DNA of 64,000 nucleotides from Ypsolopha sequella (Eukaryota > Arthropoda > Insecta > Lepidoptera > Ypsolophidae): the NCBI GenBank assembly GCA_934047225.1, contig OW203992.1, positions 6,189,501 to 6,253,500 on the forward strand, given 5' to 3'. This document shows positions 41,851 to 53,727 of the stretch, piece after piece. The position numbers and the translations under genes were made by a program. The first letter of the stretch is position 1, and each line of letters begins with the position of its first letter. The notes beneath the pieces were generated by a model. That model was given only the letters and a program-made list of their open reading frames with translations. It was not told where the DNA came from and searched no databases.

Positions 41851-42010
41851 GGGTCTACCGCGTAATTCTCATTTTCATCAACATCAACTTGAGATTGATA
41901 TTTGACGTGCGTGCGACGACGCCCGCCTAACATGCCATCTCTTTTGCACGCGTTGAATTTCGCATGCATTTGCTTGAAGTTGATACAAATGAGAATTACG
42001 CGGTAGAGCC
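41851..42010. mobile_element. Foldback MITE in trbl intron 1
   Basis: GGGTCTACCGCGTAATTCTC at the left end is repeated inverted as GAGAATTACGCGGTAGAGCC at the right end (about 160 bp overall). Non-coding. Confidence 0.75.
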
Positions 42011-42349
42011 CCTGATCTATTTACTAGGTGACACATCTATCATTTTGATGATTAATTTTTTTTGAGGACAGACCTTGTGGGTAGGTATTCAGGCTATAGA
42101 AAAAAGTGATCAAACTATAATTATTTAAGATACATATTTACATTAAATTGTTGATCATACCGTATTGACTAATATGATGAGTAATAGGTATATTTGGGCA
42201 TAGATATTATAATTAGAGATCTAAATTTAGGTGACAGAAAATATTATTCCCAATTTAAATGAAATATAAGTTAGGTATAGTTCATTTAATGTGTTTTGTT
42301 AAGTATATTCATTTAAAACTATATTAAAAGACAATATAGTCAATAAAGC

Positions 42350-42505
42350 CGATTCCAAAGGCTTTAATTTTAGTTTTAGTGCTGTCAAAACTAAATTTCT
42401 TTCATTGCAAAATAGTCCTTAAGAGTTAAAAACAGAATCTAAATTACTTTGGAATAATTTTATCTTTGACAGCACTAAAACTAAACTTAAAGCCTTCAGA
42501 ATCGA
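42350..42505. mobile_element. MITE with TIR CGATTC..AAGGCTTTAA, copy B
   Basis: Same family as 8725-8864: arms with GGCTTTAATTTTAGTTTTAG and AGTGCTGTCAAAA, centre GCAAAATAGTCCTTAA. This copy shows that the TIR extends outward to CGATTC. Confidence 0.8.
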
Positions 42506-45500
42506 CTACAATAGGTATATCATATTGATTTTTAAATTATAATTTAGTAAACATTCAGACTAAAACTGACCACTGTTCAACTACTGATTATCGCAGAGCC
42601 GCTCGCAGTGTAATACCTATTTATCTACTCGTACATAGGTGGGTACATAAAACCACCTCTGAAACCTTCTCGAGAAACTCTACATATCAAAATCTTACTA
42701 ATCAATCAGTAGTTATAAGCGAACGTAGGTATCTACAGAGACATAAAGATCAAAACTAATACTAGGTACCTACCTACTTAGATTACTATAAAAAAGTGAT
42801 TAAATTACTAATAAAAATAAGTATTGCACGACAACTCGCCCTAAAGCGAAACCAGGCGAATTTCACAAAATCTACAGTGTATTTCAAAAACAAAATTAAT
42901 CAATTTAATCAGATAGGGATAACTAAAAGGGTTCCTTCTATCCCACGGGATCGGACCCCATGTCGTGATAAGCTTTGATGATATAAGCCCTCATGGCGAG
43001 AGACCCCTTGGTAAAAGTTCGCCAAGCAAACTAAAAGATGGTATTGTATAACGGGACTATAGATAGGTATACATATATTTTTCTTATCAATGGAAGTAGC
43101 TACCTACTTTACATACATAGATAAGGCGTATCGAAATTGGCAACGTGTCTAACCATCACAGGTTGGAAACTTGGAACATTATCATATGGCTGAATATTTT
43201 CGCATTTTCGCAATACTCTTATCTCTTATGTCCCAAATACATACCTACTGACATAAAGTATATGTACTAAATAAGTACTAACAAAACACAACTCAATTCT
43301 TTTGTTTTATTACATCGGAAAATTTACGAAATATGCATCACATCACATGGTGCTTTCCATGACAGAAAGCAAAATCTGATCACCAAAATAATGATAATAT
43401 TTTGTTGTTACTATCATAATATTCTTGTGCAGCAAAACTTTAATTTAGAGCTGCTAAACCTACTATTAGTACAAAGTAATTTAAACTTTTACCACTTTGT
43501 GTTAAGGTCTATTCTTGAAAGAAATGTTTCATGTTTTGACATGGAGTAAAGATGAAGTCGAGCCACAGAAAAAATAGTCGAGCTCAAAGATTTCTCTAAC
43601 ATAATCTGCACTGCGTTTTTACTAGTTTTAGTACCATTACCTTGATAAAGAATGACGGTCCCCCGATTACTAAAATGACCTAACACACACCATTTAGCGC
43701 TCTTGCACATGGTCTATCTAATAGGCTAGATATTTGGCCCGAGCTAGCATCATATAAAACAAACGTACACATACAACTTTATATGTCATGGCCTCAACTC
43801 GATTGCACTTACCGCACGGCAACCACATCGACGCTTTTTACAATGTCATGTGCCTCATTTCGTAATCGATCATGCTTACAACAATGACGAATATGTTAAA
43901 GATTTATTGGTAATGATGCCTTTTGGAATAAGCCTCCAGTGAAGCTATTGTTTGAGGAAGGAAATATTTCATAAGTTCAAGCTGGGTTGTGTCAGATCTT
44001 ACTCATCACCAGATTCAGGCAATCCTGACGCACCATCCTCATGACGAGTCTTTTTCGCTAGAACCGTACACGTTATCAAAGTTTCACCGCCGGCACTAAT
44101 TTTAGACCATACAGGATACATAGTTCTAGAGCTCACAAAGGCCCATACGCGGGTATTGTCAAGAGCACAGAATGGCCACTTCCCTCGTGAGAACCCTGCA
44201 AGGTTAAGTGTGGCAACATTTCCGTTGCTAAACGCCGAGCATATTTACAACACCGCCTCTTGCCAACACGAGTCCACATTCGTACTAACACTGAATGCTG
44301 TGGATTTACGACGGCAAACGCGAGAGATTTATGCTCCAAATAAGTGTACTCCGCGACCTAAGTACCAGGCTCGCAAAAGCGACGCGTACATGCTTAGTAT
44401 GTTATGTCAGGTCGTCATAACATAACAAGCGTCTCCGGATGCTATATATCTAATTCCGAGCCACAGCGCACGTGGCCGCTTCGGCCCGCGCCGAAAATAG
44501 GCGAGACCTTCTCATTGACATTGTGAAATAGACGAGCTGATAACACGCCGAATGTCACCACGAGGCTAGCCGGGCCCCCTCCTCCGTCCCCCCTCTCTTA
44601 ACACCTCGCGATGCGACCATTCAACGAGGAAAAGCACTCCCCCTCCTCCATTGCTGTTAGTCACCGGCTCATATCAGCGTACACTGCAACAGATGCAGAC
44701 ATAGATGGAATACATTGGACAAATGTCGCTGTGGTAGTAGAGGACGTCCACCGCAATCAATCTTCAAACAATCGATGCGGGATTGTATTTCCAGCGTATT
44801 CTCATGATATCAAACAGTACGGCGGTTTTTATATTGACGCTTTATGTTGTTTGTAACCTACGTAGCTCGGCATTCAAGTTGAAATATATACAGAACTCAC
44901 GCTGCACATTTGAAACGTGGGCAAAGTTCTGTTTAGTGATATACCGTGCGCATCTAAAATAACCGAAGCGATAATTCCAACTGATTTGTACGGTTTCATA
45001 CAACGAACTTTGTGCACATAGCAATAAGCTCGTCGCAGTTAAATATAAATAAAATCGATAACAGAAGTAGGTGAATCACTTGCACGACGCAAAATGTTGC
45101 CAAATATTATCAAGTGCTCTGTCAATATTGCAACTTTTATCAGTTTCCTGCAAACTGTCAATATACGAAATGGGTCATGTTTTATTTTCGTACAACGCCC
45201 TAAATATAAAACTAGTGCGCGAAACTATGACGTGACGAAAAGTCTAGGGTGAACTAGTTTAAAATAACATTAAATAATGGCCTCCCTATTTATATACGAA
45301 TGAGTCAAAAAAGAAATTGTTTAACGCACGCGAAGTGATTCATTATTCGTGAGTCGGGAAAATCGAATTTGGAATTTGCGTCCACAATGTCGTTGACATT
45401 TCGTGCTCACTCGAAAATAAAATGTCGACAGTTAAAATAACTGTAGCTTGCTGTACACACGCTCATGCCAACATTAATAGCGCAGACACAAGACGTTTTT

Positions 45501-45834
45501 GAATGTATATAATACAGATAACTACAGATACCACCATCACTATTCTATTTGAGAACCAACTCGGCCTTGAATCGCGAAGGGTCAGTACTAAAGTACGGAC
45601 CTCGTTATTCACATTAGAGTTAGCCCTTTCAATTTACCAGCTTAAGATCCTTTGAATGTTAGAAAAAGGGTTTCGGTACTGTGAATCCATCTGTTACATG
45701 ATTCCTTTCAAATACGTTATAATATATTTGAAATCGCTAACAAAATCGCTAGTGAAACGCTACAATCCTAACCAGATTGTGAGCATGTTTGGTAAGTAGT
45801 TATACCGAGTACTTATGCCATGTGTTTTCCGTAG

Positions 45835-46124
45835 GTGGTGTCCAAAGACTGCAGCAGTTTACTGCAAGCCCACTACCGGCTGGATGGCCACCCGCACGTC
45901 AATCCTTTACACGAAGTTCTAGTCGGCGAGAAGAGGGTGTATCTGATCTTCCCTCGATCGCACTCCGACCTCCACTCTTACGTGAGAGCGAGGAAACGGT
46001 TACGGGAGCACGAGGCCAGGCGACTCTTCAGACAAATGGCGGAAACTGTCGCCGCTTGTCACGAGCAAGGCATCGTTTTAAGAGATCTCAAGCTACGGAA
46101 GTTCGTCTTTGCGGATCCACAGAG
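45835..46124 (+). CDS. Tribbles pseudokinase, exon 2 (N-lobe to catalytic-like loop)
   Basis: 290 nt in phase 0 from exon 1, ending in phase 2 at AG|GTGAGT (46125). It carries the pseudokinase signatures FPRSHSDLHSYVR, LREHEARRLFRQMAETVA and CHEQGIVLRDLKLRKFVF. The LRDLKLRKF catalytic-loop form, without a canonical HRD, is diagnostic for Tribbles. The sequence stops at FADPQR, just where vertebrate TRIB genes also have a splice junction. The C-lobe, the metal-binding-loop remnant and the COP1-binding tail are not in the window. Confidence 0.93.
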
Positions 46125-49100
46125 GTGAGTTTTTCATCTACTTTACAGCTAGCTTTGCGACAGCAAATAGTTTCCACTTCGTAGTACTCGATTGCATTGA
46201 AATTTGCTAAATTTCGATCTGACGCAAACTGTTCGGCCTGATCTATCTCTGCTGCGCCCGCGCAATAGTAGGCTTGCTCCTGATCGATCGATCGATAACT
46301 AACTTCCTCCACTTTTTATAACACGCCTACTGGAGAGATCGGTCGTGAGAACTACTTTTTAATCTAACAAAAAAACGAAGGAAACGGAAATGTTCTTGTA
46401 TTTTAAGTAGCGCGTCATTTCCTCTGATAACACGTACCACGATTAACAAACTTTATCAGCTCATTAGCGACAATTTCTATGCGCATGCGACTTTTTAATT
46501 GCAGTAGCTGGCCTCAAAAGTAGTTTTCGATAAGGAGGTGTTAATAGCCATTGTTTTAGTTCGTGGTGTTGACCCGATTACTGGTTGCAAATTCCGTTTT
46601 CGATTGCCAACACTCGGCGTTGCATTCGCTTCAAAGTTTCAACATAGGCTGACAAAGTGTATTGTATGACATATTGCTTCAAAGTGTTCATTTACGCAAA
46701 ATATTTTAACTATTACGTAAGGCCAGTGAACCTTGAAGATTCTGACTTTGAAGTCTAAGGTTGAGGTCACTTTTGTTTCCAACCGGGCCGATGCTAATAG
46801 ACAGACGATATGGACGCTCAAAATATTGCAAATTCTTCCAATATTCAATGCCTAATAAACAAGGCTCGAACCATTGCGTGAAACAAAATAATAAGTAATT
46901 AATTAGCAATGTTAGTAGGTAGTCGACGGATTTTCTAACTTATGAAACGTTATCTAGCCTCCATTGTTGCGAATATCTCCGGCAATGCTAGCGGCTCAAG
47001 GCGAGCCGTGTCATTGCTGCGTACAATACCGCGCCGCCGCAATCGGGTCAAGGGCTCGAACTCGCAAGCCGCAGCAACTGCGCGCGCTGGCACTCTCTAC
47101 ATGCGTACGAGCACCATCCTGCCCGCACCTACCCCCATGATTATCTCATACGGGTACCTGCCACCGCCCTTATCCGCTCAGGTGAACTTGATTAACGCAC
47201 CCCATCCATGTTACTTCTTAAAAAAAACTTTATTATTCACCCCTGGAAGGAAATTAATAAGCACATTCCTTATGGTCTTCGATCTACTCACCTGCCCCCA
47301 TCACGCTTCAGTGCGATTGTTAATTTAATTAACTTTTATTTTGATATGATCGGGTCTCCCGATAAAAAAACGTATTGTACAGAAATCCGATGTAGATTTA
47401 TCTTGTTTTTTACGAGACACCGAAGCTACCGTTTTGAGCGCTGTTTTATCTGAATTGTTGTTTGATTCATGCAAACTGCTGGTCGTCCGGTCGTAGACTA
47501 ATCTTTTGTACAATGCCTTACCCTTGACGTCCCCGCTGAGACAATTTTCATTACGCCCCCGCAATCCAGCACTTCGACTGGAATCGTTTCTTTGACCTTT
47601 GTTTACATTCGCCTTCGCTGACATTCGTAGGACGCTGCCTTTGACGTGTTCTTTGTAATAAAAACTGAATTTATGCGGTCGCCGTACAGAAGCCCTATTA
47701 GTCTGAGCTTTAGATTTGCCTGCTTTTAAATGGAAAAAGGTAAAATTTAATTCCCTTTCAGGCGCGCCATCAAAGCGTTGTCAAAAGCGGTGGAACGAGA
47801 ATCTAAAGCTCGGTGGTCGCGCTTCAAATGTAAAAACTTTTGCTGTACTCTTTATGTGATACGATACGAGAGACGGGCAGAGAAGCCTTTGCCAAACTTG
47901 CGTTTTACATGCATTTGGTTATATTAGACGACGACGCTGCTTCCACAAACTCTGAGCAAGCAAGATCAACTTCGGGTGCGTTTCGTGCATGCATTATCAT
48001 AATATCCACTACTCGCGTGTGCCTAGAGATTTGCCGAACCGAACTCGACCTTGCGAAGACGTCTCTTCTGTCTGACCGTTAATTTGATAAGGCAGGAAAT
48101 TGCAGATGCGCCTCTAGTCCTACCATGTGTCCCTCCGACGGAAATCACACTTTTTCCATTAATTTTAAAATATAACGGACCTTCTGTCAGGTAGCCAGCT
48201 GTTTTTGACTAATCACTGACCCTTGTCATGCAGCCAGATGTGTTTTATCTCAAAGCTTTCCCAGAGGACTGTTTTTGTACTGTTTGTATAAGTATATTCA
48301 AATGGTCATAGGTTGACAATCCCTTATTTACATATGGGCAGCTGACCTTGTTTGTCCCTAAGTATGCACATGTCGCGCTGGTCAGTTTCACAGCAGTTTT
48401 AGCATTAGAAAGAGTATTGCGTATGAAGGTGCAATTTGAGCAAGTGTACCGCCCCTTAACCCCGTATTCTCACGTCTTAGCCGGTATAAAGGCACCCCTG
48501 ATTATAAATTCGAGTCATCCTGTAGGGTCGAGATGTTCAGACGGAGTCCCGCGACTCTCTAGTCTCAAAGGTAAACAAGGACATTAATATTGATCCAGAA
48601 CTCTCTTTGACGCACTGAAATGGATTTTCTTAACACTCTCCGTTGATTTTCTCATCCTTTGAGATGTAAAGAGAATATCTCCGACCCCCTTTAATGAGAA
48701 CACCTCCAGCTTCTTTTTTCAAATTCTTTGTGCCTTTGATATGAAGATTGCTAACGCTCTACTCATACCAAAATGTCGAAACAAAGAGCCGAATTCCAGT
48801 GCACCGCTTAGCTTGCTTCACAGAGTATGTAGGCTGCGTCCCCGTTAGTGAACTTGAATTGAAAGTACGGCACCATTACGGATTAAAGAATTAATAGCCG
48901 TTACCACGTGCTCTCTACTTTCTCTTGGCTCTAGACACAGCGCCTGACACGACAATCTTATCAGACTATACATATAATCCATAAGTCTACTGAATCTCAA
49001 TCGACCAATTAAGACTAAGAGAGGCTGCGTGTGAAACTAAAAACTGAGAAGAGAAATCTTGTGTATCCGGGCGCGGGCGCAGGCCTTGGGGAAGGAAATC

Positions 49101-51049
49101 GAGGTCGCTGAGGACCGATAACGCAGGTACAATTCTGCCCTACGATATCTCGTACTTCTTCATAATAAATCTCTATCAAAGCATTACCTGCTAAGATCAG
49201 TGCGACAGGATTTAAGAAAATTACCAATTTTGCGCTGCAATTTATCTTCAATGGTGACAATGTACATTTTGGAAACGGAAAGCCGGATGTTTTTCCGACT
49301 TCTTTTGTCGGGTTCCGTTTTGAATACAACCTTAATTATTGTCGTGGCCGACAGGATACCAGGCGGAAGTATGTACGATTTATGAGGACAAATAATCTTT
49401 GTCCGACAGTTTTTTTTTTCTGGACTTAATTTTCAACGCTGTTTGCGCGATTATTTTGAAAATAGTATTAGATTCATCTCGTAAGGAACCAGACAGAGTG
49501 GAGCCCGGGCAACGTAGATACGAATTAAAGGTCCTTAGTAAACAGTTCTCAGGTATAAAACTGTTCAGAATGTATTGTCGGGACCCATCCCGCCCACTCG
49601 AAGCCGAAGTAATAATATCAGCAAGCGAATGATTCCAGGTACGAAACAAAAACCAAGTTTTTTCTTTGCTTTTGCGTAACTTGGTGTTCACAAGTCGATG
49701 TGGATCGGAGTACGGTACAGACAATGGGTGAAGAGTCATCGGCATTTGATTATGCAACTTGATATTTAGATACATTCCTAGCGGTATATTTTAAATAGAA
49801 CTAAAGGACGCTATTAAATTTTAAAATTAACAGCTTGCAATATAGGTAGAGTCAAATAATAGAGCAGTTCACACGTGGTTTTTGATGTAGCATGCCTGGA
49901 TATTTGCGGTCTGACGCGGCTGCTGGCGCTCGCTAACGGATGTGCCAAATTCGTGCACGAAGACCGACGCGCCAACCGGCAGACGCCCGCCACATACCGG
50001 CCCGGCCACTGCCTGGGAAGCCATTTCTTCTCAACCCCGATTTAGAATTAATCCATATTCCACGCGATCCAAATTCAATCCCTCGAGCTGAGATCTGATC
50101 GAAATTGCGTTGTTATTCTGCACCCAATCAGGCCTACCTGCGCGCCACATCGAGTATTTTGAAAACGCTTTTGAAACCGAGTTGCCAAAGCCTCATGGTG
50201 CAAGACGCGGCCACATTACAACGACGCATTTGCATAATACCAAGTGGCAATTCGGCTCTCCGTCTTGTATAACTTGGTTCAAAGAAGCTTCAACATAAGG
50301 GAGAAAAGTTTTATTCGTTGTGTAATAGTTCGGACTCCATAGGGTGTGGACAGAACTGCGTAGTTCGGTCTGCACGTGTGGCTGGCACGTTTTGCGCGGG
50401 TGTGACCAGAGCTATGTACATTTCTATTCGTCGCTGTATCGAGGGCAAATCTGCGAATTTAGCGCGACTATGAATCAGCTTGCCTGCTACTGCCGTGCCG
50501 GAATTCGCCGGTGATCTTTTTCGTTTTGGTGCGGTTGGCGCGTCCGCTGGCCTCGCCCGGTGGCTGCCTAAGGTCGAACACAACTGTGCCAATGTCGCGC
50601 TGCGCCGGCGCACCGGCACTGACGGACGCCTCCTCCTCAATCGTGCGGAACCAGAGGCGTGCACTCCATAAAGGCATAAAAGCACTGCCTACCTTGCAAT
50701 CAGTTCAGCACTTTACAGTAAAACACAGTCTCTTGACCAATAACAACACGCGGTTACGCGCGGAGTCCGCGCGGTAGAGCGCGGAAATTCAAACTTCCAA
50801 ATAGACGAACACGCGTACATTGTATGACCGAAGAAGCTACTAAAGGCAGCCTGATCACGCACACTTTGAAATTCTCGTTCACGCATGTACAGCACGCACA
50901 CATCAATGGCTCGCTTTGAGCTCGATTACAAAACCACAATAAATTATTCATATGTAGTTTGCTATTATAACCCTTATCTTCGAGCCGTAAAAGTCAATTC
51001 TGCAATTGAAAGCTCTGCTTGTTAGTACGCTACATAATTACGTAATATG
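46125..51049 (+). other. Probable trbl intron 2, proximal part
   Basis: Begins with the GTGAGT donor. No transposon or exon recognised. A GC-rich stretch at 49862-50043 is open without an ATG but matches no family that I know. Short frames elsewhere look like chance. Confidence 0.5.
49862..50043 (+). other. GC-rich open stretch of unknown meaning
   Basis: After a TAG at 49859 the frame is open for 60 codons to a TAG at 50041, including CGLTRLLALANGCAKFVHED. GC content is higher than around it. There is no clear splice site pair and no start codon. It could be an unrecognised exon, a regulatory element or chance. Confidence 0.2.
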
Positions 51050-51285
51050 CAGTCGCCAAAGAAGTAAAGGAATGTCTCACCTTTTTAATTTATCCTTGTT
51101 GCATCGGTTGTCTCATTGCGAAGAAAGCATTTTGTTTGTTTTTATTAGTGTTCTTTCTGGTGTTATCGCGCGTGGAATACCTATTGTTTGTTTATTTACG
51201 CTATTCAGAGCAGTGTTCGGTTATTTAGTGCATATATAAATAGGTAGTATTGGTTCGGTGATTTTGATGGTTGGTTTGTGTAGAA

Positions 51286-53442
51286 ATGGAAAAATTTACC
51301 TGTGAAACTTGCGACGGCCTTGTGTGTTTAACAAAATTAAAAAATCAGGCGTTCGGAAAATTATCTTTTGAGGAGAAACGAAAGGTCATAATCCAAGGAA
51401 GATGTATACCAGAACTACAGTTGTGTCAAAAGAAAGGAAAGGTAACTCGCCAATTTAATGAAAAATATTACGAGTCGTATAAATGGTTGTCGGGTTGTGT
51501 ACACACCAATGCCCTGTATTGTTTTCCGTGTATTTTGTTTTCGGCTGTGCCTACCGTTTGGAATTCGACAGGCTACATCGATTTAAATAATTTTTCAAAC
51601 GCGGCAAAAAAGCATGATCAGTCGGAAAAACATATTGAGTCTCTTTTGAAAATAAATACTTTCGGCAACACACGTATTGAAACGAGTTTAAACAGCCAGC
51701 TCAGATTAGACATTGAGAGACACAATGCCAAAGTTGATCGAAACAGGAATATTTTTCAGCGGTTGATAGACGTCGTTTGCTTTTTGGGGAAACAAGAAAT
51801 AGCTTTTCGCGGACACGATGAATCTGTTTCATCGGTTAATAAGGGGAACTTTTTGGAAACAGTAGAGTTGTTAGCGAAGTATGACGATGTCCTTGAAACT
51901 CACTTGGAAAGCGCGACAAGCTCATTCAAGGGGCTTTCCAACAGAACGCAAAATGATTTGATCTCGAGCGTTGCGTCTGTAATGACAGAGCAAATTAAAA
52001 AAGAAATTAAAGAGACAGATTTTGTCGCAATTATGATTGACGAGACGCCTGATGTAAGTGGTAGGGAACAGTGTGTCGTGATATTGCGCTATTTTCATAA
52101 ATCTGAGGTAGTTGACCGCTTTATCAAGTATGTTGATGTCAGCTTAGATCGGACAGCTGTAACATTATGCTCGATAGTTTTAAACATTTTAGAAGAGTTT
52201 GACTGTGCCTCAAAATTAATTGCACAGACATATGACGGAGCAGCAGTTTTGTCTTCTGAACTCAACGGTGTCCAAGCTTTGGTGCGTCAAAAATGTCCAC
52301 AAGCTATGTACGTTTGGTGCTCAGCTCATGTATTGAATTTGATTTTATCAAAATCTTTTGAAAGAATTGGTGAGACCAAACGCTTTTTTAGCGTAATAAA
52401 GTCGTTGGCGTCTTTTTTTCATAGTAGTAGTAAAAGATTGGCACACTACAATGCATTTGCAGAGATGAAAAAGTTGCCCCGTGTAGCTGAAACACGATGG
52501 ACGTACCATTCACGTACTGTTAATGTGATTTTCAATGAATGCACGCATTTAATAGAACTTTTTGAGGAAATGCAAGAAAATGTGAACAAATGGGATGGAG
52601 AAACTTTATTACAGGTCTCTGTATTTTTAAACACGCTAAAGGATTTTGAATTTCGTTTCTTCTTGAAAATATTTTCCGACGTTTTCGTGGAAACGGACAT
52701 CCTTTATGAGATCTTACAAAAAAAAACAAGTGACATTGCATATTGCATCCAAAAAATTAAGATGTTTGAGGTTTTTTTGGAAAATTACAGAACCAAGTTC
52801 GAAATCAATTACGACACCGTAGTTAACGTTTGTGGTCAGCCAAAAAGTAAGAGAAATGTTCAGAACATCAAAGAACATTATAATCGCATTTTTATTGAAA
52901 TAATAGACAATATTTTGAGTGAATGCCGTGACCGGTACAGAAATATTAAAGATTTGAAGTTTTTCGAGTTACTTTCACAAGAAAATTTCACGAAGTACCA
53001 TAATCAATTCCCGGAACAACTATTAATAGATGTAATGCATACGTACAAAAACATGTTCAACCCCGACCGCCTCAGAAATGAGTTGCGTATTGTTTACCGT
53101 TCTGATGAATTTAAAAATGTCCGGATTTACGATATAATCCAAAATTTATATCAAAACAACTTGTCCTCAATTTTCTCGGAAGTTTTACGTCTAGCAAAAC
53201 TAATAGTCACTGTTCCCGCCAGCAGCGCATCAGCTGAACGCTCCTTCTCGTCATTGAGACGCATTCATACATACTTAAGAAACACACAAGGCCAACAAAG
53301 ACTCTCGAATCTGACAATAATCTCCATAGAAAAAGAACTGTTACTGGAAATAAAACGGGCAGGCATCGCTTCGTTTTACGACCAAGTTCTGCAATTTTAT
53401 TTAAAAAAAGATAGGCGCTTAGATTTGATTTACAAAAATTAA
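51286..53442 (+). CDS. hAT transposase (TTF zinc finger, DUF4371, hAT dimerisation)
   Basis: 718 codons from the ATG at 51286; the frame extends five codons further up without an ATG. An N-terminal TTF-type zinc finger region (WLSGCVHTNALYCFPCILFS, then KHDQSEKHIESL) is followed by the DUF4371/RNase H-like core with MIDETPDVSGREQ (first acidic residue), QTYDGAAVLSSELNG and the CxxH motif WCSAHVLNLIL. The C-terminus has the hAT dimerisation motif SASAERSFSSLRRIHTYLRN. The enzyme cuts and joins the element ends. The length is usual for ZMYM1/ZNF862-like hAT proteins and there is no stop. A domesticated gene is an alternative, but the inverted ends favour a recent transposon. Confidence 0.9.
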   Translation: MEKFTCETCDGLVCLTKLKNQAFGKLSFEEKRKVIIQGRCIPELQLCQKKGKVTRQFNEKYYESYKWLSGCVHTNALYCFPCILFSAVPTVWNSTGYIDLNNFSNAAKKHDQSEKHIESLLKINTFGNTRIETSLNSQLRLDIERHNAKVDRNRNIFQRLIDVVCFLGKQEIAFRGHDESVSSVNKGNFLETVELLAKYDDVLETHLESATSSFKGLSNRTQNDLISSVASVMTEQIKKEIKETDFVAIMIDETPDVSGREQCVVILRYFHKSEVVDRFIKYVDVSLDRTAVTLCSIVLNILEEFDCASKLIAQTYDGAAVLSSELNGVQALVRQKCPQAMYVWCSAHVLNLILSKSFERIGETKRFFSVIKSLASFFHSSSKRLAHYNAFAEMKKLPRVAETRWTYHSRTVNVIFNECTHLIELFEEMQENVNKWDGETLLQVSVFLNTLKDFEFRFFLKIFSDVFVETDILYEILQKKTSDIAYCIQKIKMFEVFLENYRTKFEINYDTVVNVCGQPKSKRNVQNIKEHYNRIFIEIIDNILSECRDRYRNIKDLKFFELLSQENFTKYHNQFPEQLLIDVMHTYKNMFNPDRLRNELRIVYRSDEFKNVRIYDIIQNLYQNNLSSIFSEVLRLAKLIVTVPASSASAERSFSSLRRIHTYLRNTQGQQRLSNLTIISIEKELLLEIKRAGIASFYDQVLQFYLKKDRRLDLIYKN

Positions 53443-53462
53443 TTCGTAAAAAATCTTACATA

Positions 53463-53468
53463 AATAAA
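53463..53468 (+). terminator. Poly(A) signal of the hAT gene
   Basis: AATAAA 20 nt after the stop. A direct repeat CCTATAAAACAAAC follows at 53469 and about 53512. Confidence 0.5.
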
Positions 53469-53727
53469 CCTATAAAACAAACCATCCTTACAAAAATTTA
53501 GTAACCTATAAAACAAACTATGCTAAAAAACATCTAATCCTGTAAATTTAATTATGTATTTATTAGTAAATTACATTTTCACGTAATCACCGCGCATAGC
53601 ACCAAGAAAACGTTACCACGGCCTTTTTAAAGGCCACTTTGAGTATCTTCTAGCTGACATGTGTTCCAATAAATCACTCACTTAGTTAGATACTTGAGGT
53701 GGTCAGAACTTTACTTCTTTTGCTGTC

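Larger units (their letters stand above)
40530..45834 (+). other. trbl intron 1 (5.3 kb)
   Basis: GTGAGT donor at 40530 and TTTTCCGTAG acceptor ending at 45834. It holds a 22-bp tandem repeat (41543-41590, GATTTAAACAATATTTTTTA), a foldback element (41851-42010) and a MITE (42350-42505). The 3' two kilobases are richer in GC and show no repeats. No exon is visible inside it. Confidence 0.8.
51050..53727 (+). mobile_element. hAT DNA transposon with intact transposase gene
   Basis: A 12-bp perfect inverted repeat AAAGAAGTAAAG (51058-51069 and, inverted, 53709-53720) lies near the ends, with CAG-type tips (CAGTCGCC on the left). Flanks GTAATATG (51042-51049) and ATCATATG (53728-53735) agree at 6 of 8 positions, so the target duplication is imperfect or the ends are off by a few bases. 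One long gene fills the interior. AATAAA at 53463-53468 follows its stop codon by 20 nt. Confidence 0.75.

Noticed and set aside
46942..47453. Open frames of 128 and 81 codons in the trbl locus
   Set aside because: Composition is not protein-like, no family motif, and they lie in a probable intron.
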